64,000 nucleotides of DNA from Myxococcales bacterium (GTDB taxonomy: Bacteria > Myxococcota_A > Polyangia > Nannocystales > Nannocystaceae), in the NCBI GenBank assembly GCA_020633295.1, contig JACKDW010000010.1, positions 186,001 to 250,000 of the forward strand, written 5' to 3'. Below, piece after piece: positions 23,751 to 33,150 of the stretch. A program made the position numbers and the translations under genes. Each line of letters starts with the position of its first letter. Within the stretch, counting starts at the first letter, position 1. The notes beneath the pieces were generated by a model. That model was not told the origin of the DNA, made no database searches, and saw only the letters and a list, made by a program, of their open reading frames with translations.

Positions 23751-25423
23751 GCCGCACCTCCGGCCGCGCGGCCCCGCGATCCGCCTGCGGCGTCGCCCGC
23801 AGCGCGCGGCCGCGCGCGCGCGGCCGCGAGCGCGTCGCGCAGCGCGTGCCAGCGCGCCTTGAGCCCGCGGCCGTACAGCAGCCGCAGCGTCGCCTTGAAC
23901 TGCTCGTAGGTGCGCTCCTTGACCGGGTACACGGCGGTGACCGGGTGGAGCGGCAGGCGATCGTCGAGCACGGCGCGCTGGTTCGTGAACGAGCGCAGCC
24001 CGTCGCGCCCGTTCATGCGCCCGAAGCCCGACGCCCCGACGCCGCCGAACGGCAGGTCCTGGGCCATGTAGGTCAGGCCGCCGAAGTCGTTGATCGCGAC
24101 CATGCCGCTGCGCAGCTGCCGAGCGATCCGGCGCGCGCGCCTGCGGTCGCGCGACATGACCGAGGCGCCGAGCCCGAAGGGCGTCGCGTTGGCCACGCGG
24201 ATCGCCTCGTCGTCGCCGTCGACCGGGCACAGCAGCATGACCGGCCCGAACACCTCCTCGCGCATGATCGTCATCTCGGGGGTCACGTCGGCGAGCACGG
24301 TGGGCGCGTAGAAGTCGCCGCGCTCCCGCTGCACGCGCTGGCCCCCGATCACGAGCCGGGCGCCCTCGCGCACGGCCTGGTCGACGAGGCGCTCGACCAG
24401 CTCGAGCTGCGGCGGGGTGATCATCGCGCCCACGTCCATGATCTCGTCCTCGGTCGAGAGGCCCTGGCGCATGGGCGCGACGAGCTCGACGACGCGGCGC
24501 TCGAACGCGTCCGCGACCGCGCGGTCGACGATGACGCGCTCGGAGGCGACGCAGTTCTGCCCGCAGTTGATGAAGCAGCCGCCGAGCGCGGCGTGCACGG
24601 CCTGCTCGAGCTCGGCGTCGGCGCAGACGATAAACGGATCCTTGCCGCCGAGCTCGAGGACCACGGGCACGAGGTTGTGGGCGGCGGCCTCGAGCACGCG
24701 CCGCCCGTTGCGACCCGAGCCGATGAACAGCACGCAGTCGACCCCGCCGCGCACCAGCGCCTCGCCGGTCTCGCCGTAGCCCTGCACGCACTGCACGAGC
24801 TCGGGCGAGAAGCCCTCGCCGGCGATCGCGTCCTTGACGAGCTGCACGAAGGCCGGCGCGGACCAGGCGACCCACTCGCTCGGCTTCACGACGACGCCGT
24901 TGCCGGCCATGAGCGCCGGGATGATCGGGTTGAGCAGGTTCTGCAGCGGGTAGTTCCACGGGATGATCGCGCCGACCACCCCCATGGGCTGGAACTCGAC
25001 GCGCGCGCGCTTGTGCAGCAGGAGGCCGCTGCGGACTCGCTCGGGCCGCAGGTGGCGCTCGCCGTTGCGGATCGTCCAGCGCAGCTTCTCGCAGACCGGC
25101 AGCAGCTCGCCCATGAGCGCGTTCTCGCGGGTCTTGCCGGAGTCGCGGACGATCCGCGCGACGACGCCGTCGAGGTCGGCGAGCAGCGCGTCGGAGATGG
25201 CTTGAAGGACACGTCGACGCGCGGCGAAGGAGGAGCGCGCCCACTCGCGCTGAGCCGCGCGCGCGCGCGCGATCGCGGCGCGGACCTCCGCGGGCGGCGT
25301 CACGGGGACCTCGCCGAGGAGGGCGCGCGTCGCGGGCTCGTGGCACGGGATCATGAGGGGCGGGGGCTCCCCGTGCTGGGGGTCCTCCGCGCCGGCGGGG
25401 GGCTGGCTGCGTACGGCGTCCAT
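23747..25423 (-). CDS. NAD(P)-dependent aldehyde dehydrogenase
   Basis: This 558-residue protein of the aldehyde dehydrogenase superfamily has the coenzyme-binding IPWNYPLQNLLNPIIPAL and FIGSGRNGRRV segments, the general-base Glu in VLELGGKDPF and the catalytic Cys in FINCGQNCVASERV. EEVFGPV and DLPFGGVGASGFGRMNG are also present. The C-terminus is extended by about 80 residues with an Arg/Ala tail beyond the usual oligomerisation segment. It resembles the membrane-associated or long-chain/coniferyl aldehyde group, though the tail shows no clear membrane helix. Start at the ATG 25423; longer frames upstream look non-coding. First gene of the minus-strand ALDH-GMC pair; it lies back to back with the FtsH-like gene. 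Confidence 0.92.
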   Translation of the reverse strand: MDAVRSQPPAGAEDPQHGEPPPLMIPCHEPATRALLGEVPVTPPAEVRAAIARARAAQREWARSSFAARRRVLQAISDALLADLDGVVARIVRDSGKTRENALMGELLPVCEKLRWTIRNGERHLRPERVRSGLLLHKRARVEFQPMGVVGAIIPWNYPLQNLLNPIIPALMAGNGVVVKPSEWVAWSAPAFVQLVKDAIAGEGFSPELVQCVQGYGETGEALVRGGVDCVLFIGSGRNGRRVLEAAAHNLVPVVLELGGKDPFIVCADAELEQAVHAALGGCFINCGQNCVASERVIVDRAVADAFERRVVELVAPMRQGLSTEDEIMDVGAMITPPQLELVERLVDQAVREGARLVIGGQRVQRERGDFYAPTVLADVTPEMTIMREEVFGPVMLLCPVDGDDEAIRVANATPFGLGASVMSRDRRRARRIARQLRSGMVAINDFGGLTYMAQDLPFGGVGASGFGRMNGRDGLRSFTNQRAVLDDRLPLHPVTAVYPVKERTYEQFKATLRLLYGRGLKARWHALRDALAAARARPRAAGDAAGGSRGRAAGGAA

Positions 25424-25819
25424 GGGTGATCGGCGAGCACGATACACGGCGGGGCCGCGCGCGTCGTCTCGCGACCGGCGAGGCGCGCGGGTGAATTCTC
25501 CGTCGGCGGGGCCGCGCTCGGTGATCCCGATCACCCGGGCGCGCCGCGTCCACAAACGCGTCGGCGCGGACGCGTGATCGCGGCGCGCGGGTCACGACGC
25601 GCGCGGGTCGAGCTCGGGTGCTCCAAAGGACAGCGAGGCGCGCGGGCGCGAGCGCGGCGGGTCCGCGCGCGCCCGGTCGCGCCCCGGGGCGCGTCCTGCT
25701 CGGCGCTGCGGTCACGCCGTCGAAATCGGGCGCGCGCCGGGCTGCGCCGCGTCCTGGCGCCGTCGTGCGTGGCGCCGTGGGCGGTGCGGGAATCCGGCGG
25801 GCGCGCGCGGCGGGTCCGG

Positions 25820-25825
25820 TACACT
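25820..25825 (+). promoter_or_regulatory. TACACT -10-like box of the FtsH-like gene
   Basis: TACACTG ends 12 bases before the ATG, which would give a leader of about five nucleotides if used as a -10. No Shine-Dalgarno is present in between. See also 18254 and 31266. Confidence 0.3.
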
Positions 25826-25837
25826 GGGGTCCGCGCG

Positions 25838-27973
25838 ATGCAGTCCCTCTCCGACCAGCGTACCGTCCCGATCTTCGATCTCCCCACCGACCTGCGCATG
25901 GAGGACGCGGTCGAGGCCGCGTGCGCGGGCGACATCGCGTTCATCGAGGAGCGCCTGCGCCGGGGGATGAGCGTGCTCGTCGAGTGCGACAAGGACCTGT
26001 CGCTGTACCTCTACCTGGGGATCCGCGCGCGCCTGCGGCGAGCGGCTCGCGGCGCGCGCAAGGCCCCCAAGCTCGTCATCGTCGACGGCCGCCCGCCCGC
26101 GGAGCCGTGCGACGGGCCGCCGCGCAGCGGCCTCGGGCGCATGCTCGAGCAGCTCACCGACGCGATCCGCGGCAGCGTGGAGCGGACGATCATCGTGCTG
26201 CTGCACCTCGACGTGCTCGCGACCACGCACACGGGCCTGACGCTCGAGGCGCGCGAGGCCATCCCGCTGCTGTACGAGAACCCCGAGGCGGTGCTGCTCG
26301 GCTTCCGCGATCCGAGCTTCCCGCTGCCCAAGGTGATCGAGGGCGTGTTCGCGGCCCGCCGCGAGATCATCGGCACGCCGCGCGAGACCCTGCCGCGGCT
26401 GGTGACGCAGCGCGAGGCCCGGGCGATCGACGCCGATCAATTCGACCCCTTCGCGCTCTACAAGTACGTCTCGGGGCTCAACCCGGTGCGCCTGCGCAAG
26501 CTGATGGGCGCCGTCGGCCTGCGCCGCGAGGCGCTGCCGGGGCGCCCGCAGGCGGCCGCGGTGTTCCGCGAGATCCGGCGGCAGACGGCGGCCGAGGACT
26601 TCGAGCTGCCCAACGTCGACCTCGACAAGGACATCGGCGGCTACGACGAGGTCAAGCTGCGGATCCGCGAGGACCTGCTCGAGCTCGTCACGCGCAAGGA
26701 CGCGCTCGAGCGCGGCGAGGACATTCAGGCGCTCGAGCGCCTGCTGCCGCGCGGGATCATCTTTCACGGGCCGCCCGGCACGGGCAAGACCTTCTTCGCC
26801 AAGGCGATCGCGACCGCGCTGGGCGCGACGGTGCTCGTGGTCTCGGGCCCCGAGCTGAAGTCGAAGTGGGTCGGCGAGAGCGAGGAGAACCTGCGGCGCG
26901 TGTTCCGGCGCGCGCGCAAGTCGGCGCCGGCGGTGATCGTGTTCGACGAGATCGACGCCTTCGCCCACCGGCGCGGCACCTACGAGGGCTCGGGCGTCGA
27001 GCACTCGATGGTCAACCAGCTGCTGACCGAGATGGACGGCTTCCGCAGCAGCGAGATGCTGCTGGTGATCGGCACCACCAACTTCCTGCAGAGCGTCGAC
27101 GCGGCGCTCCTGCGCCCCGGTCGCTTCGAGTTCCTGATCGAGATCCCGGCGCCGACGGCCGCGGACCGGCGCGAGATCGTCGCGATCTACAACGAGAAGC
27201 TCGGCCTCGGGCTCGACGAGCGGCTCATGGCGCACCTGGTCCGAAGGACCGAGGGGCTCGCGGACCGCGAGGCGAGCCTGCCGTTCACGGGCGACCACCT
27301 GTACGCGGTCTGCCGCGCGCTCAAGCGCCAGGCGATGCGCACGGGCTCCTACGCGTTCGACCGCGACGACGTCGACCGCGCGCTGCAGCGCCGGACCCGG
27401 CGACAGGTGGTGCTGAGCGCGGCCGAGGAGCGCGTGGTCGCCACCCACGAGGCCGGGCACGCGCTGCTCGCCATGCTCGTGGAGAACGCGACGCCGCCCG
27501 AGCGCATCTCGATCGCGGCCGACATGGAGGGCGCGCTCGGCTACGTGCTGAGGGCCGCGCGCACGCGGCCCTACGCGATGACGCGCGCCGACATGCTCGC
27601 CGACATCTGCGTCGGCCTCGGCGGCTACCTCTCCGAGCAGCTCCTGCTCGGCGACGTCTCGATCGGCGCGTACCAGGACCTGCAGCAGGCCAACGCGATC
27701 GCGCGCGCGATGGTCGAGGAGTTTGGTATGTCCCCTGATACAGGTCTCCGCGTGGTCCTCGAGGACGAGCGCCGGCGGCCGCCGGCGGCGAGCGACGCCT
27801 GGCGGGCCCGGGTCGATCGCGCGATCGAGGGGATCTTGGAGCGCGAGCGGGAGCGCGGCCGCGAGCTGCTCGAGCGCAACCAGCCCGCGCTCGAGGCGCT
27901 GATCGAGCTGCTGCTCGAGCACAAGGTGCTCGAGCAGGACTCGCTGAAGCAGGCGCTGAAGCAGGTGACCTGA
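25838..27973 (+). CDS. Soluble FtsH-like AAA protease with degenerate N-terminal NTPase domain
   Basis: The protein has 711 residues with no membrane helix, unlike E. coli FtsH. Residues about 15-215 resemble an AAA fold without a P-loop: a Walker-B-like strand TIIVLLHLDVL, a strand EAVLLGFRDPSF and a closing IIGTPRE segment. The active AAA domain starts about 265 (NVDLDKDIGGYDEVK): Walker A GPPGTGKT, Walker B VIVFDEIDAF, and the second region of homology TTNFLQSVDAALLRPGRF with its Arg finger. The M41 peptidase follows with HEAGH and a downstream Asp in GAYQDLQQAN that would complete the zinc site. This architecture fits the FtsH of ternary (FtsH-vWA-MoxR) systems. No vWA or MoxR gene adjoins it; an accessory-type protein lies 24 kb away at 806. 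Confidence 0.88.
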   Translation: MQSLSDQRTVPIFDLPTDLRMEDAVEAACAGDIAFIEERLRRGMSVLVECDKDLSLYLYLGIRARLRRAARGARKAPKLVIVDGRPPAEPCDGPPRSGLGRMLEQLTDAIRGSVERTIIVLLHLDVLATTHTGLTLEAREAIPLLYENPEAVLLGFRDPSFPLPKVIEGVFAARREIIGTPRETLPRLVTQREARAIDADQFDPFALYKYVSGLNPVRLRKLMGAVGLRREALPGRPQAAAVFREIRRQTAAEDFELPNVDLDKDIGGYDEVKLRIREDLLELVTRKDALERGEDIQALERLLPRGIIFHGPPGTGKTFFAKAIATALGATVLVVSGPELKSKWVGESEENLRRVFRRARKSAPAVIVFDEIDAFAHRRGTYEGSGVEHSMVNQLLTEMDGFRSSEMLLVIGTTNFLQSVDAALLRPGRFEFLIEIPAPTAADRREIVAIYNEKLGLGLDERLMAHLVRRTEGLADREASLPFTGDHLYAVCRALKRQAMRTGSYAFDRDDVDRALQRRTRRQVVLSAAEERVVATHEAGHALLAMLVENATPPERISIAADMEGALGYVLRAARTRPYAMTRADMLADICVGLGGYLSEQLLLGDVSIGAYQDLQQANAIARAMVEEFGMSPDTGLRVVLEDERRRPPAASDAWRARVDRAIEGILERERERGRELLERNQPALEALIELLLEHKVLEQDSLKQALKQVT

Positions 27974-28085
27974 GCCGCGACGCGAGCCGTCCGGCGATCG
28001 CTGGCGCCTGGACACCTGGGTCGAGGACGTCTCGGCGGAGGAGCTGCGCCGGCGCCTCGCGTCGGCGTGACGCGTCAGCGTGACG

Positions 28086-28541
28086 TCAGCCGCGGATCGC
28101 CGCCGCGATCGCCAGCCAGATCCCGACCGCGACCGCGCCCATCACGAGCATCAGCACGACGCGCGCCGCGAGCGCGAGGTTCTGGCGCGCGATCGTCAGG
28201 TTGACCGCGAACGCGAGCCCGCCGAGGGCGCCGCCCACCGCCCCGCCCGCCGCGATCAGGCCGATGGGCAGGGCCGCGAGCACGAGCAGCGGCGTCGCGA
28301 TCCCCGGCAGCGGCTTGATCTCCTCGGCCTGGTACTGAAAGGTCGGAGCCTGGTCGAGGCCGGCCTTGACGTTGATCTCCACGGTCTTCCCGTTCGGGCA
28401 CGGCACGCTGAGCTTGTTGCGCGTCGGCTTGATCTGCGCGCCGTTGGCGAACAGCTTCCACGAGCCGAAGCCGCTGGGCGGCTCGACCTCGAAGGCGACG
28501 TCTGGGAGCGCGTTAAACCGAAAGGGGACTCGTTCCGCCAT
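28086..28541 (-). CDS. Small membrane protein, unknown function
   Basis: The protein has 151 residues. The N-terminal 75 residues are soluble and beta-like (VPFRFNALPDVAFEVEPPSGFGSWKLFANG, PTRNKLSVPCPNG). Three hydrophobic helices follow (about 80-98, 98-118, 126-148; TPLLVLAALPIGLIAAGG, GALGGLAFAV, VVLMLVMGAVAVGIWLAIAAAI), rich in Gly and Ala. I recognise no family, though proteins with this plan (soluble head then Gly-rich helices) are frequent in myxobacteria. It is convergent with the FtsH-like gene. The 110-base space between them could encode the in-frame tail RWRLDTWVEDVSAEELRRRL followed by a stop, possibly a relic of a lost gene, but it has no start. Confidence 0.65.
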   Translation of the reverse strand: MAERVPFRFNALPDVAFEVEPPSGFGSWKLFANGAQIKPTRNKLSVPCPNGKTVEINVKAGLDQAPTFQYQAEEIKPLPGIATPLLVLAALPIGLIAAGGAVGGALGGLAFAVNLTIARQNLALAARVVLMLVMGAVAVGIWLAIAAAIRG

Positions 28542-28574
28542 CGCGGCGGGTATCCATCACGCGCGCGCGGACGG

Positions 28575-29183
<609 letters not shown>

Positions 29184-29217
29184 GGGGTCCGAGGGTAGCA
29201 GCCAGACGCGGCCGCGT

Positions 29218-31182
29218 TCACTCGGCCAGCGTCACGGGCCGGTTGTCGCGCGCGCGCGTCAGCCTGCCGACGGCCGCCAGATCGAGCTCGCCCCCCGGGA
29301 GCAGCAGCGCCGGCGCGTCGAGGCCGTGGGCCCCGCCGAGCGCCCGCCAGCGCTCCTCGACCGCGGCCGGGGCGGAGGCGCGGTGCCCCGGGTCGCCGAC
29401 GGCGTCGTACGCGAAGTCCTCGAAGCCCGGGACGCGCTGGAGGGCGCGCCCGGCGATGATGCGCACGGCGGGGTAGGGGTCGTTGAGCAGCCGCGCCAGC
29501 AGCGGCGCGCGCCAGCCCTCGGGGGTCGCCGCGCGGGCGTCCTCCCAGCCGAGGTGCCAGGCGATCAGCGCGCGCTGCCCCGCGTCGCCCTTGAGCGCCC
29601 ACAGCGGCGCGCCGGCGACGACACGCTCGTCGTCATCGAGCGCGACCGGGGCGATCCCGTACCACTTTTCGAGATGCTCCATCGACCAGGCGAGCGTGCG
29701 GTCGAGGTGGCAGAGGTTGCACGCGTTGGGGCGGCCGTGGCGCGTCGACTCCTCGATCGACGGGCTGCTGATCTGGTGGCTGCGCATCGCCTTGAGCAGC
29801 CCGTAGGTCGTGTGCGGCTGGTGACAGCTGTAGCAGGCCGCGCCGCTGGAGCCGGGCGCGTGGTGGGTGTGCGCGGCGCGGCGGTCTGCGGGCGCGAGCT
29901 CGGCGTGGCACTGCAGACAGGCGTCGTCGCCCCCCATGCCCGCGGCCAGCTGATCGCGCGGGTCGCTGTCGTGCAGCGCGTGGCACGAGAGACACGAGAG
30001 CTCGCCGCGCTGGTAGCAGGGGCTCTCGAGCAGCCCGTTGTACTCGCGCCCGCCCACGCGCACCATGCCGTCGGGCCAGAAGCGCTGCGCGAAGAAGTCC
30101 GGGGTCGCGTCGACCTCGGCGTCCATCCACGGCTGATCCTCGAGCGCGGGGTGACGGACCGCGCGCATGGCCTCGGTGAGCGCGCGCCCGGGCGTGAACT
30201 CGCTGCCGTGATCGCGCCAGTCCGCGTCGTCGTAGAAGCGCGTGATGCCGTGGCACTGCCCGCACACCTCGCTCGCGCGCGCGTGATCGAGGCGCGCCGG
30301 GTTGACGGGCTCCCCGGGCGGCGGCGCGTCGCCCTCGCGATCCTCGCGGATGTGCGCGCGGTAGCGTCGCACGGGATCGCGGTGGCGCCGCGCGTGCTCG
30401 GCCGCGGGCCCGTGGCACGACTCGCAGGCGATCCCGAACTCGCCGACGCGCGTCTCGACGCGCCCGGCGTCCTCGCGCGCGAGGCCCGGCTGCCCGGCGA
30501 CCGCGTGGCACTTGATGCACACGTGGTTCCACGTGTACACGCCGCCCTCGAGCGGCGGGCGCAGCAGCGTGCTCTCGTTGGGGACCCAGCGCCCCGGCCC
30601 GCGCGCGTCTTCATCTGGCTCATCGAGCAGGTAAGCGAAGGGGAAGGCGTGGAGCTTGCGCCGGCTCTCCGCGGCGACCCAGTAGACCTGCATGTTGTGC
30701 GAGCCGGTGATCAGCAGCACGCGCCGCCAGACCGTGGGCGCGTCGAGCGGCGGCGCGTCGGGGTCGAGCGGGCCGTCGAGGTGCTCGAGCTTCCACACCG
30801 GGTCCACGAGCTCGACCCAGAGCTCGTCGCCGCGGCGCTCGACCCGGGAGTCGCCGTCGGGCCCGTGGAGCACGCGGGGCGCGAACGCGTCCGCGTCGAT
30901 CAGCGCGTCCGGCGTCGCGCGCTGCGTCATCGTCCGGTGATAGCTCGCGTGCCACGACGCGTGCTCGGCGGGGTGGCAGCTGCGGCAGCTGGCGGAGCCC
31001 GCGTAGCCGGCGACGCGCTCGCGCGGGACCTCGCGCTCGAGCGCTCGCGCGGCGCGGTGAGCCCGGGCGCCGCGGACGACCTGGACGCCCGCGGACGCGA
31101 GCGCCGCGACCGCGACGACGATCGCGGCGAGCCGCCCTGCGGAGGCGCGCCGGCGCGAGCGGGGCTCCAGCGATCGGGGCAC
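29218..31182 (-). CDS. Octahaem cytochrome c with HEAT-like C-terminal repeats
   Basis: This 654-residue protein has an N-terminal membrane anchor (RLAAIVVAVAALASAGVQVV). Eight CxxCH haem sites are visible in order: CRSCH, CIKCH, CESCH, CGQCH, CLSCH, CLQCH, CYSCH and CNLCH. Spacing resembles the cytochrome c554/octahaem families (for example GIACESCHGPAAEHARRH, and ELSCLSCHALHDSDP). After the last haem, LWALKGDAGQRALIAWHLGWEDA... LLARLLNDPYPAVRIIAGRALQRVPG reads as HEAT-like repeats. This type of haem-HEAT protein is typical of large periplasmic electron carriers or oxidoreductases; its substrate is unknown. The GTG start at 31182 places the anchor about 20 residues in; other GTG starts slightly upstream are possible. 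It is divergent from a small lipoprotein gene. Confidence 0.88.
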   Translation of the reverse strand: MPRSLEPRSRRRASAGRLAAIVVAVAALASAGVQVVRGARAHRAARALEREVPRERVAGYAGSASCRSCHPAEHASWHASYHRTMTQRATPDALIDADAFAPRVLHGPDGDSRVERRGDELWVELVDPVWKLEHLDGPLDPDAPPLDAPTVWRRVLLITGSHNMQVYWVAAESRRKLHAFPFAYLLDEPDEDARGPGRWVPNESTLLRPPLEGGVYTWNHVCIKCHAVAGQPGLAREDAGRVETRVGEFGIACESCHGPAAEHARRHRDPVRRYRAHIREDREGDAPPPGEPVNPARLDHARASEVCGQCHGITRFYDDADWRDHGSEFTPGRALTEAMRAVRHPALEDQPWMDAEVDATPDFFAQRFWPDGMVRVGGREYNGLLESPCYQRGELSCLSCHALHDSDPRDQLAAGMGGDDACLQCHAELAPADRRAAHTHHAPGSSGAACYSCHQPHTTYGLLKAMRSHQISSPSIEESTRHGRPNACNLCHLDRTLAWSMEHLEKWYGIAPVALDDDERVVAGAPLWALKGDAGQRALIAWHLGWEDARAATPEGWRAPLLARLLNDPYPAVRIIAGRALQRVPGFEDFAYDAVGDPGHRASAPAAVEERWRALGGAHGLDAPALLLPGGELDLAAVGRLTRARDNRPVTLAE

Positions 31183-31265
31183 GCCCCATCGTGCACGAGC
31201 CCGCGTCGCCACGCCAACCGCGTCACGGCGCCTGGGGCCAGCGCGCGCGGAAACTCCGACGGTGC

Positions 31266-31271
31266 TACACT
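31266..31271 (+). promoter_or_regulatory. TACACT -10-like box giving a possibly leaderless mRNA
   Basis: TACACTG sits 7 bases before the ATG at 31279. If this is the -10 box, transcription would begin at or beside the A of the start codon. No Shine-Dalgarno is present. A purine-rich GGAAACT at 31249-31255 might be part of the promoter. Confidence 0.35.
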
Positions 31272-31278
31272 GCGCCCC

Positions 31279-31878
31279 ATGGGGCGGGGACGGCTCGCGG
31301 CGCTCGCAGGAGGGCTCGTGCTCGTGGCTGGCCCTGCGTGCATGTCCCAGAGGGCGGCGAGCTCGTCCGGCGCGCCCGCGGCTTCGTCGTCCGCCAAAGA
31401 CGCGCCGGCGGCGGCCGGCGGCGCGCCGACCCGGCGAGCGCCGGCGCTCGCCGAGCTCCCCCGCGGGCTGCACGAGCTGGGCGACGAGTGCGGCTACCCG
31501 GTCGCGCCGCACGTCTACTGCGGCGACGCGGGCGTGATCGTCGGCGTCTACGCGGCGGTCGACGAGGTCCACGGCGTGCCGCCGCGGGAGGCGACGACCG
31601 TCCGCGACGAGCCGCGCATGGAGCTCGCGCCCGGTCGCAGCCTGACGATCGCGCACGAGGGCGAGCGCCTGTGGGTGCAGCGCGTGACCTGCGGGGCCTG
31701 TCGACGCGTGATGGGCTGGGCGTTCGTCGGCGACCTGCCGGGCATGAAGCCCGAGCAGCTGCGCGACCTGCAGACGCGCCTCGACATCGGCGCCGACGCG
31801 CCGCTGCTCGAGACGATCGCGGACTGGCGCATCTACTACAAGGACCGACCGCTGCCTGATCCGGTGGAGCCGCGCTGA
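31279..31878 (+). CDS. Lipoprotein, unknown function
   Basis: The protein has 199 residues. The signal peptide ends in VAGPAC, a lipobox. An Ala/Ser-rich linker of about 35 residues follows, then a globular part with Cys pairs (GDECGYPVAPHVYCGDAG and VTCGACRRVMGW), the latter CxxC-like. A C-terminal helix (GMKPEQLRDLQTRLDIGADAPLLETI) follows. I recognise no family. It starts at an ATG with a TACACT box 7 bases upstream and no ribosome site, so it may be made from a leaderless mRNA. A strong hairpin follows 30 bases after the stop. It is divergent from the octahaem cytochrome gene across about 96 bases, so the two could be co-regulated. Confidence 0.7.
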   Translation: MGRGRLAALAGGLVLVAGPACMSQRAASSSGAPAASSSAKDAPAAAGGAPTRRAPALAELPRGLHELGDECGYPVAPHVYCGDAGVIVGVYAAVDEVHGVPPREATTVRDEPRMELAPGRSLTIAHEGERLWVQRVTCGACRRVMGWAFVGDLPGMKPEQLRDLQTRLDIGADAPLLETIADWRIYYKDRPLPDPVEPR

Positions 31879-32261
31879 CGACCCGCCGGCGCGCCTATGA
31901 CACACGGTGGGCGGCGGTCGGGACCATCCCCGACCGCCGCCCGCGACCAGAACGAATCAGAGCCGACGCCGCGCAGCCGCGGGCGAAGGATCGACGATAG
32001 GGGTGGGTGCGCCGAGAGCCCGGCGCGAGCCCGATACGCCGGCGAGCCGGCGATACGCCGGGAGTGTAGGGATCGCCGCGACGCGGCTCCATGGGCAATT
32101 CTTGTGTCGCGCGGCGGGCTCGCGAGCCGCGGCCAGGGCCCGCGGTTCGGCCCGCGCCGCGCCGATCGTGGCGGCGCGGGGCTGAAACGCGGTCGCGCCG
32201 GCCAGCGCGACGCGCCTCGCCCTCGAGGTGCTGGACGAAGACGCGAGGGCGGCGGGTCGGC
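31879..32261. other. Gap between lipoprotein and ECF sigma genes
   Basis: Apart from the hairpin at 31909-31942 I see no gene, repeat or clear regulatory site. Patches such as CGCCGGCGAGCCGGCGATACGCCGG (about 32037-32061, in part self-complementary) could fold, but nothing more can be said. Confidence 0.5.
31909..31942 (+). terminator. Strong hairpin downstream of the lipoprotein gene
   Basis: A perfect 14-base stem (GGGCGGCGGTCGGG paired with CCCGACCGCCGCCC) around a 6-base loop begins 30 bases after the stop. No T-run follows, so it may act as a Rho-assisted or stem-only terminator, or protect the mRNA 3' end. Confidence 0.65.
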
Positions 32262-32810
32262 TCAGGCGCGGCCCCGCGTCGCTTGCACCTCGCGGCGCAG
32301 GGCATCCCGCGCGCGCGCGAGGCGGCTTCGAACGGTGTTGGGGTTGATCTCGAGAACATCGGCGATCTCGCGTCCGGACATCCCCTCCCAGTGGGCCAGC
32401 TCCAGCGCGATCTGGTAGTCGAGCGGGATCCGCCGCATGGCCGCGACGACCATCGCCTGCTCCTCGTCGCGCGCGATCGCGCCCGAGGGCGTCGTCCCCA
32501 GGTCGGCGAGCGAGCTCATGTTGACGTCGGTCGCCGGCGGTCGGCGACAGCGCGCGCGCAGGTGATCGATGAGCTTGTTGCGCGCGATCGCGAACAGGTA
32601 GCTGCGGTAGGAGGCCGCGCCGCGGAATTGCTCGCGCCGCTCGACCGTCGACAGGAAGGTCTGCTGGATCAGGTCGTCCACGTCGTCGCCGAGCTTCCCG
32701 CGGAAGAACCTGCAGAGCGCGGCGAAGTGGCGGCGGAGCAGCTCGTCGCCGGCGCCGCGATCACCCTCGCGCCAGGCGTCGAGCAGCTCGGAGTCCGTCC
32801 GCATGTACAT
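32262..32810 (-). CDS. ECF-type RNA polymerase sigma factor
   Basis: The protein has 182 residues. Region 2 spans about 18-85 (LLRRHFAALCRFFRGKLGDDVDDLIQQTFLSTVER, SYRSYLFAIARNKLIDHLR) with the typical DDLIQQTF and FAIARNKLID segments. Region 4 spans about 120-172 (MRRIPLDYQIALELAHWEGMSGREIADVLEINPNTVRSRLARAR) with the helix-turn-helix. No C-terminal extension and no anti-sigma gene is visible on either side within this window. Two ATGs (32810, 32804) could start it and no ribosome site precedes them. It is divergent from the terpene synthase gene across 340 bases and is therefore a candidate regulator of it. Confidence 0.92.
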   Translation of the reverse strand: MYMRTDSELLDAWREGDRGAGDELLRRHFAALCRFFRGKLGDDVDDLIQQTFLSTVERREQFRGAASYRSYLFAIARNKLIDHLRARCRRPPATDVNMSSLADLGTTPSGAIARDEEQAMVVAAMRRIPLDYQIALELAHWEGMSGREIADVLEINPNTVRSRLARARDALRREVQATRGRA

Positions 32811-33150
32811 AGATTAGCGCTCCCGGGCGCTCGCGTCGCGCACGATCGCGGCCGCGTGTCCCCGCCTCGTACGCGCGAGCGAACCAACCTGTCTTTCCAG
32901 GCATGAGGTCGATTCGCGGGGTGGACGCGCGACGGGCGGCGCGGCGCGCGACTTCGATCGCCATCAAGGCGCCTCGTCGATCGCAAAAAACCCGGGATCA
33001 ACCAGACGCGGCGGTCGTCTCCCAACACGAGGCCCGTCGACGCGCGCCTCGTCACGCCGTGACGCACCCAGCTGACGCCCCGCCGCTGGCGGACGCGCGG
33101 AGGACGTCACGCGCGGGGCGACCGCGACGGCGCCTGCGGAGCACATCTTC
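32811..33150. other. Divergent gap between ECF sigma and terpene synthase genes
   Basis: No gene. The only AT-rich patch is AAAAAACCCGGG around 32985-32996. GGAG (33138 region) 9 bases before the terpene synthase ATG is its likely ribosome site. I could not identify an ECF-type promoter with confidence. Confidence 0.5.

Noticed and set aside
22146..25423. Choline to betaine pathway for the GMC/ALDH pair
   Set aside because: The ALDH does not look like a betaine-aldehyde dehydrogenase and there is no transporter or BetI-type regulator.
22146..25715. A single 1189-codon minus-strand frame spanning GMC oxidoreductase and the ALDH gene
   Set aside because: Only its 3' part (from 23750) matches a protein family. 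The upstream half is the ALDH gene read in the wrong frame, and GC-rich DNA has few stops.
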